This document shows positions 57,195-64,000 of a stretch of DNA of 64,000 nucleotides, piece after piece; the first letter of the stretch is position 1; each line of letters begins with the position of its first letter. The stretch comes from Ectocarpus siliculosus (lineage: Eukaryota > Sar > Phaeophyceae > Ectocarpales > Ectocarpaceae): contig FN649750.1 of the NCBI GenBank assembly GCA_000310025.1, forward strand, positions 2,372,628 through 2,436,627, read 5' to 3'. A program made the translations under genes and the position numbers. Under the pieces are notes generated by a model. That model ran no database searches. It was not told the origin of the DNA and saw only the letters and a program-made list of their open reading frames with translations.

Positions 57195-57505
57195 GAAGGG
57201 GCGGCAATGTATTATGCGAAGCAAATAGAGAATCAAACACAAGACGTGAAACATGCTCCGACAGACACCTAGTTTCGCGCGGAGACGCCACGATCGTACA
57301 GACCTGTCTGTGGCGTGTGTTGCTCTTGTAGTACGACTGTGCGGTCGGAACAGGTGTATGGACGGTACGGCGGGGCAGCGGCGGAGCGACCGTGTGGGGC
57401 GTGTGTAAGTACCAAGTGCACGCGAACGATTCTCGCGCATACACACGATACAACTGAAAGCGCAGAGTTGACTCGCTGCTGTCCGATAGCCTGGCATTGA
57501 TCTCC

Positions 57506-58889
57506 TCATTGGGTTACCACATCTCGCAGACCGATCACTTCTGCCGGAGCCTTGCCGCAACCAGCTGATTGCGGCAAACATGACTCGCATTCACAGGGTG
57601 CTTTCTCCTCCTCGTCCTGCTCCTGCTCCTCCTCCTCCCCGCCGGATTGTTTCTCCTCCGCCCACACGTCCGCTCCCCACCGAAGCAGCTCACGAACACA
57701 CCCCAGTTGCGAGTAGCGACACGCTACGTGCAACGGTGTACCCCACCGCTCGAGATCATCACCCCGCCGGAAGTTCGACAAGCTATTCGCACCCGCACCG
57801 GCGCCAAGAAGTAGACGCAGGATGTCCACGCCCCGAAAGCGGGCCGCGTCATGGATCGGGCGAATTTTGACATCGCTGTCGACGTCGAAGTCTTGGAGCT
57901 CCCAGTCCGTTGCATCCAGGTCGGCCCCCTTGTCGATGAGAGCTGCACATATTGCCGTGGTACCACTGTACACTGCCGCTGACAGAGGGGGTCCGCGGGC
58001 TCCTGTGCGCAGGCAGTGCCCCACGCATCCTGCTTTCGAGTCGATCTTTGCTCCGCGACGAAGAAGGAGTTGAACCATTGCCGTCGCTCGCTCGATGTCG
58101 TCCTCGGAGGACAAGGCAGCCCCCGACCTCCAATCCGTAACCCACATTCTGCAGAGGGGAGAAGCGCTGGTGCGTCTTCAGACACAGCCAGCCGATCGGG
58201 GTAGCTTCGTCACACCCGTGGCTGTCGTAGTCCGTAGTAATGCCTTGCTCAATGTCTGCCCCGGCGTTGAGCAGAACCTCCATCACGCGGACGTCTTTCG
58301 CTTGGTGCAAGGCGGAAAATCCGTCCTGCCCAAAGCCGTTCACGTCAGCCCCCGCGTCAAGCAGGACGAGCGCCACATCTACATTTCCCTGTTTCGCGGC
58401 AGTGACCAGGGGAGGAACTTCGACATAACGGTCCTCGTAGATAAGGTTGACATCTGCTCCGGCCTCGGCCAGCGTACGCACCACCTCAAGGTGGCCGTTT
58501 TCCACTGCGAGATCCAGGGCGGTGAGGCGAGGTCCGCCCGTGCCGAAGGAGGCAAAAATATCCTTTCCCGCTCCCGCTTTCAAGAGAGCCTTGGCGACTT
58601 CAACACGCCCCCCGCGCGGAGGCCTCGTGAAGTGGAGTTGGATCTTCGCAATCTTCGTCACGTCTGGCCATGCTCCTGCCGCGAGCAGGACCACAGCTAC
58701 TGACAGATGATCTTCCCTTGCGGCAATGTGGAGGGCGGTTGCTCCATCGCTGTATGAATAGCCTTCGCGATCGACTCTGGCGTTACGGTCAGCGCCGTCT
58801 TTCAGCAAGTCGGCTACAGCCACGGCGTCGCCGACACCGGCGGCGTCGTGGAGCGGTGCTGCCGCCGGCAAGGGCGTGTTCTGCGCCAT
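57506..58889 (-). CDS. Ankyrin-repeat protein with one frame break
   Basis: ATG at 58889 (MAQNTPLPAAAPLHDAAGVG) opens about ten ankyrin repeats. Clear units are PLHDAAGVGDAVAVADLL, TALHIAAREDHLSVAVVLL, TALDLAVENGHLEVVRTL, ALHQAKDVRVMEVLLNAG, PIHDAARFRGVDILRLLLG and PLHVACRYSQLGCVRELL. An acidic tail (EEEEQEQDEEEK) follows. Near 58150-58190 the frame changes by one base inside repeat 7. This is a real or assembly indel, or a very short intron: removing 37 bases from a GT to the good acceptor CTTCTCCCCTCTGCAG restores the frame. Ankyrin arrays bind other proteins; no catalytic domain is visible, so the role is unknown. Confidence 0.75.
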
Positions 58890-59069
58890 TATTCCCCACT
58901 GCCCGCCTCTGGAAGAACGAGGGAGCATCAGGCACGAAATAGCGCAGGGAGGACGGAGCATGAAGGCTCTTTGGTTAATCGTATTGACGACAGATTGTCT
59001 CTGCAAACATGCCCACATGCGCCACCTCATATGGACCGAAGGGTACTTTGTGAGCGGCTCTTGCACAGG

Positions 59070-60390
59070 AAGTTCATGTTCAGTTTACCTTAACACGGTA
59101 TATTGACTAATAGGGTAGGAAGGGGAATCATGTGGCTCAACCAAGGACGAACCTACCCTCTCACAATGTGGGGCTTTTAGGCAACAATTCTTCACATTCT
59201 CACAAGGTGCTTGGGAAACAAAAACGGGGGGGGGGGGGCAAGCGGGACATGTCGCTAATGCTGGCGGGTGGTGGTAACGACCCTCGAAGCTGAGCTAGAC
59301 GCGGTCTGCTGGTATGAAGCATTAATTATCATTTTACTTCCATTGTGGAATTCTGTTCTTTTCGGGCTAGACTACTGTATACTTCTATAAGGTAAGTCTC
59401 TACGTAGGTCGCTGTGGATAGTGCTGTACTTGCTGTAATGAGCTCTTCAAAACCGTGAACATGATCTATTCATGTTCAACCGGGACAGATGTACTGGCGT
59501 GTGGTGTATGAAACAAGGCGGCATCCCGCCAAAGGGGAGATGGGGTGCGAACCTTCTCCGATGCTGGTACAATGGTGTGCTCACATGTGGCGACCAACCG
59601 GCAATCTCTGTGTATCTTTAACAACTAAACTCTCGATGATGATTATCGTGTTACTTTTTGTGGCGCGCGCTGGGCCGTTTCAGCTCTCAACTCTTGCGCA
59701 GATATGTAGAGATGGCTGAAATGCCAGCAGTACGTTTGGTTTGGCGGCGATCGGTGCCGGGGCCGTCGCTCAACGAGCCCTCTAGAGAACAGATAGCGCC
59801 CGCAGTTAAGAAAAGTTCTGTTAAGAAATTGAGGCTCAACGTTTAAAGAAAAATAAGAAAAACTGGCTAAGAAACACAACTTAATCCCGGCAACAACATA
59901 AGAAACGCCCCAATAAGAACCATGATGGTGCGATACCCCAAGACGTAAGAAACAAGAGGTAGCTGGGGGAGCGTGTCCAGTAAGAAAAGTCCCACTTCTG
60001 CTCCTTCGGTGCTCCCACCCTCCTACCTAGCTGAAGAGTGCATGTTTTGTTGTAGGGGGAGAGTGGTACTGCCACACATCGTGGACAACCACATGCTGTC
60101 CACGGTACGAGTTTGATGGCACTCACCAACGCCTCTCTTGAGGGCTTCATGACGTGGATTGTCCTTAGAGATCAAAAGGCAGAAATGAGAAAATCCGAAG
60201 TACTTCTAAGAAATAGGAGAATAAGAAACGCTTAGAAATTGGACGACTCAGGCTGGTCCTTCGACCCAAAAATAAGGGATTGAGGTTCGACCCGATTTTG
60301 ACGTTTCTTTACTGCGGGCGATATCTGTAATAGTTTTCGAAACAACAAAAAAGCGTAAAACGGCGGGTGCGCGCACGAGATCGGCAGCAA
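59070..60390. other. No gene recognised
   Basis: A G tract (59226-59238) lies at the left. Around 59850-60250 many AAGAAA words occur. 60241-60320 matches 21668-21752 (listed separately). No exon-like frames were found. Confidence 0.4.
60241..60320 (+). repeat. Dispersed repeat shared with 21668-21752
   Basis: GGACGACTC, GGTCCTTCGACCCAA, then TTGACGTTTCTT occur in the same order at 21668-21752 (GGACGACTCGGACGGTCC, TTCGACCCAATAATTCG, TGACGTTTCTTAGC). The spacing matches within a few bases. Confidence 0.7.
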
Positions 60391-60393
60391 AAC

Positions 60394-60470
60394 TGTTGAG
60401 ATGCACGATGACCACTAGACCACTAGTCAACGCTGACTAATGGTCTAGTGGTCATCGTGGATCTCAACAC
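60394..60470. repeat. Hairpin element, copy 3
   Basis: GTTGAGATGCACGATGACCAC at the left pairs with GTGGTCATCGTGGATCTCAAC at the right. The whole 77 bases fold on themselves, with few mismatches around an ACGC loop. Its core TCAACGCTGA resembles TCAGCGCTGA in copies 1 and 2. Confidence 0.8.
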
Positions 60471-60754
60471 GAGCCGGTAGCCATGCTTACCGACTCTCCT
60501 GACTCTGGGGTACTAGCTCGAGCAACTCAAGGAGGCTCATAACCTGTCGAGGCAACAGCACTGTCACTGCAGTTGCTGTACAGCCATTCCTTCAGCTGTA
60601 GCTACAAAGTAGCTGGCATGTGATGCGAGGTTAGGCAAGCAAACACACAGCGTGATCTTAATGTCCACACAGACGCCCAAGCTGTCTTCACCTGACGGTT
60701 ACAGACTTGGCAACGCCTTCACAATACCGCATAAACCCATGCAGTAGAATAGAG

Positions 60755-61050
60755 TCGTTCTTTATTGTCTTCTTTCGAATTGCCTTGATTAATATTTCTG
60801 TGGCCTACGGAGGGACACATCCCCCGTACCACACGTTCCGCACGGCACAAACCCTCTGCGGTATCCTAACGTGTCTCTTCTTCTAAAACACAAAATCTCC
60901 CTCCGAATACTACCAGACGGGACGAAACTGTTGCACAGTACCAGTCTCGGACGATTGAGCCTCCCAATGGTACGCACTACCATTCAGAAAACGCCCCAAT
61001 GCTACGCCATACTTCTACGTGGCAAACGGTTGCACCAATTCCGAGTCACA
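60755..61050 (+). repeat. Diverged lone copy of the 238-bp terminal repeat
   Basis: TTTATTGTCTTCTTTCGAATTGCC, then ATATTTCTGTGGCCTACG, and near the end CCAATGGTACGCACTACCATTC and AAACGCC line up with the repeat at 1142-1379 in the same order and spacing. Identity is modest and there are indels. No recombinase frame lies next to it, so it looks like a solo remnant. Confidence 0.65.
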
Positions 61051-61899
61051 TAATTTTTAAGATGCCTCTCCAAGGTGAGCCCTACTCATAACATCTCCTA
61101 TCTGTGGTACGAAGTAGGCTCGTTTCAGGGGCTGTTTGGACCTTATCCCCGCTTTCTCGTGTGTTGGCGTTAAGATGCGGCGTAATTAGCTATTCTCCGA
61201 GATGACGTATGTATGTGTTCGCATGAAGTTGGCTCTGAGTCGACCCCACGAGTTCAGAGAAGAGAGAGCTCCCGGGCAAGGGTAAAGGTCAAGTGGGCAT
61301 GTGTTGAGTACCAGTTCGGTTGCAGAGATCTAGGCGGAGCTTGAGTTTGGCATGTGTGAGCGGGGATAGGTTAACAGCAACAGCAGTGTTGGTATGCATG
61401 CAGCTGGGTTGAGTGCAGCAGCCGCCGAGAGACGAATCAACAACAAGTTTCCCTCAACAGCTATCTGTCCGTTCCCTTCCTCGACGACACATCCGTAAAG
61501 TCTATCAAGCATCCATAAGAGACAAGAACCTCGAACCTAGCGCAGAACCCTGGTAGTGCAGAGCCGCACTGCTCTGCATTTATTTGATTGGGTAATTGGG
61601 TCATCAACAGAACCCGAAGTCCAAGTATCACATTGATTGGATAGTCCAAGTATCACATTGGCGTGTCGGCGCTTGTTTCTTCCCTGGGTGCGAGATCCGT
61701 TGCGTTGTTGGTTGTTTTCGGCTTTTGGTTTGAAGTACCGCTGTACCTGGTAGTCTCTTGCGTCTGCGTCATGGCCATGTGTACTCGAAATTCGGTTGTT
61801 TCCGGCTGTGCGACTTGTCGCGTGCCAGTCTCTCGTTCTGGTAGGCCCTTTTCCTTGGGCACGCCCATTGCCCGTCTCTCTCCTCCCTCTCCTACCGAA

Positions 61900-64000
61900 T
61901 CTCCTGGGATTGGCCCGTCCGGGTCGTCACGGGGGATTCACCCATCTTGCCGGTTGCAGTACGACTCTTCGCCACGTGCGTCGTCTCCACGCGTCACCCC
62001 GCTGCTGCACAGCTCGGTGCTGTCGCCGCAGCCCGTCCTGCTGCCATGCGCGGTGCTCGCGAGGAGATTGATACCGCCCTCTCCATACGAGGACGTGTAT
62101 CCGCTGGCGTTCGGGCCGTTCCGCGATCCGATACCGAGATGGTAGGTGAGACACCCTTCTTGCTCTGGGAAATAGGACGTCGACACCAAGAGTTTCCGCC
62201 TCTTGGTGACGGAATCGTCGGAACCTTGCAGTGGTGGGGGCGGGCGGAAACCGTCGCTACCGCCGTCCGACTCGTCTGGTGATTTCCGACCTTTCTAGTG
62301 CTGAGAGGGGCGGAGAACCGTCCACTGTAGTTCTCGACCTACTTTGTCGGACAGTAGTAAAACACCGGCGAAGCTACCAGTTTGTGTAGCTCCGAAACCC
62401 GAGCCGACTCCGAAACCCGAGCCGACTCCGAAACCCGAGCCGACTCCGAGTCCGACAGACCGAGTGCACAGTACGAGGTTGAGTGTAATTAGCTTAGCCG
62501 AACAGGTCTTGTGTCCTGGAGTCGTAGGCGATAGAGACGAGGGAGCTGTCCGCTTGATCCGTGGAATCCCAGCTTGCCCTCCTACGAAGAATTCTGCGGC
62601 TCAAAACCGGCCTGAACACCGATCCGAAACCGAACTCCGATCCGAACGTAGTATAGACAAACACGGGAAGCGGGGTGCCACGAGAAAACCGGCGTTAGAG
62701 CCAGCGCCGGCGGTTGTGAGCCCATCTCCCCGGGGTAGTTACTGCGGAGCGAGCGGCCACCGCGTTGACGAGGCTTCCAGTGATTGCCGCAATACCCACT
62801 AATCGGTTGGGCGACAACGGAGTAGAAGAAGAGAAGAGTTGTTCCCCGCCGTCGGCTTCCCCGTTGGCCGATCTTGTAGATAGTGAAGCAGGCATCGCCA
62901 CACCAGCGGCCGTGTCTACATCTAGTACACCGGCATCGCTATCCGCCCGCCCCATTCTATCCGATCGGGCGAGTATACATCTAATCTCATCCGCAGGGGC
63001 GGTACGAAAAAAATAACAACGATGGCCGAACAAAGAAACACAAGAAAACAAAAACAAAATCCGTGGTGGGCCCAGCCACTTCCAGTTATTGATGGCCAAG
63101 GTGTGTGAGGGGTTGGAGCGTGTGCAGTTGTATCTGGATGATATCGTGGTGCACTCAAAATTCGCAGCAGAGCATGTAGTGCATTTCGAGTAATTGTTGG
63201 AACGGTTGCGCATCCCCAATCTGAAACTCGCTCCCAAGCAAGCGAAAGTGGGTGCCGCCGACGTGGAAATTTTGGGGTATTTCATCACACTAACTGGCCT
63301 CGCGCCTGGGTGTGGTAAGGCTGCGGCGATGAGCTTGTGCCTATGAATAAGAACCAGCTGCGTTCCCTGTTGGGCAGTTTTTCGTATCTCCGCAAGTTTA
63401 TTCCTAACTTGGCCACTCGAGTGCGGGGTCTCAACGAGATGCTAAGAAAGAGACAAGGAATTTCGGTTTACGACTCAACACGAAGAAACCACTAGAGCGA
63501 TTCCCAAACAGTTGATGAGCACGACAGCGTTGGCGTTCCCCGACTATGAGGATGAATCGGGGCCGAACCGCCTCATAGAGGGTGACCTAGAAGTGTACTT
63601 TGTGGGTGCTGCAAATTGCCTGTCCCCTCTCTTGGACTTGCAATTGCCGCCTTGCTCCCACGAGGATTTGGGGTCGTTTATGGAGCCCGTAGATCCGTTG
63701 ACCACCGCTGAGGTCGCGCAGAACCAGTGGAATCTGGCTGTCCGATCCCGTCAACGCGGCGTCAGTACCGTCAGGTATCAGGCGCCGCGGGTCCTCGCTA
63801 TTAACCCGTCTCCCGCCCCTAGTTCCGCTCCCGTTTCCCATCGTATTTTCAGTGGTCAGTTTCAATCAGGTGTTCTGCTGCACGCGTGCTCGGCAGCTCC
63901 GGCTACGCCGGTGCTGCCGGTCTCCACCCGCTCCGCGGGGTCGTGCCTCGGGCAGCTCGTGTCCGAGCGAACCGTCGTCCTTCCTGGAAGATTCGAAAAC
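61900..64000 (+). mobile_element. Ty3/gypsy relic with internal deletions, runs off the window
   Basis: A Pro/Ser-rich gag-like part (about 61900-62800, with three CCGACTCCGAAACCCGAG units at 62391-62455) is followed by the RT palm ERVQLYLDDIVVHS (YxDD motif, 63115-63160) with an in-frame stop soon after. Then come the thumb NKNQLRSLLGSFSYLRKFIP (63345-63405) and, in a third frame from 63461, the RNase H start FRFTTQHEETTRAIPKQL. From 63461 the frame is open for 540 bases to the window end but jumps from PDYEDESGP to YFVGAANCLSP, so most of RNase H is deleted. Protease and the first half of RT are also missing. Not autonomous. Confidence 0.8.

Noticed and set aside
1..64000. Integrated algal virus genes (phaeovirus type)
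   Set aside because: No capsid, polymerase, primase or kinase motif of such viruses was seen on either strand; mobile DNA here is retroelement or recombinase type.

Overview
This window is nuclear DNA from a eukaryote with many introns, most likely a brown alga close to Ectocarpus. I infer this from short exons split by GT-AG introns of several hundred bases, abundant (AAC)n, (GT)n and G-tract repeats, TTAGGG-type telomere words, decayed Ty3/gypsy elements, and a CYP74-clan P450 of the kind known from Ectocarpus. No operons, rRNA genes, CRISPR arrays or virus genes were recognised. Most long open frames are shadows, so genes were rebuilt by reading exons, splice signals and codon phase by eye.

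Layout. 1-4.3 kb: a tyrosine-recombinase element with a decayed gag-like region and a 238-bp repeat present twice behind the recombinase. 4.5-5.3 kb: a minisatellite. 5.6-7.3 kb: a stop-ridden Ty3/gypsy relic (RNase H to integrase). 7.3-10.5 kb: nothing recognised. 10.8-28.9 kb: one imperfect palindrome of about 18 kb, axis near 20.4 kb, with a CYP74-like P450 gene in each arm. The left copy (+) has lost its ATG, carries a nonsense codon in exon 3 and has an N-terminal frameshift. The right copy (-) reads well, but its exon 2 falls in a 100-N assembly gap.

30.9-35.3 kb (-): a REX1-B domain protein gene rebuilt as six phase-consistent exons. 37.6-39.5 kb (+): a Roadblock/LC7 dynein light chain. 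42.3-49.6 kb (-): a secreted RCC1-repeat protein of eight exons, 354 residues, whose introns are packed with tandem repeats. 51.3-53.0 kb (-): a second Ty3/gypsy integrase relic. 56.9-58.9 kb (-): an ankyrin-repeat protein with one frame break. 60.75-61.05 kb: a diverged lone copy of the 1.1-1.9 kb terminal repeat. 61.9-64.0 kb (+): a third Ty3/gypsy relic, with most of RNase H deleted, running off the window.

The genes are unlinked housekeeping or accessory genes and do not form a pathway. The P450 pair would act in oxylipin (fatty-acid hydroperoxide) metabolism, the dynein light chain in cilia and transport, REX1-B in DNA repair, and the RCC1-repeat protein in the secretory route or outside the cell. 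The most unusual feature is the giant palindrome with one decaying and one intact-looking P450. The recombinase element without a reverse transcriptase is next.
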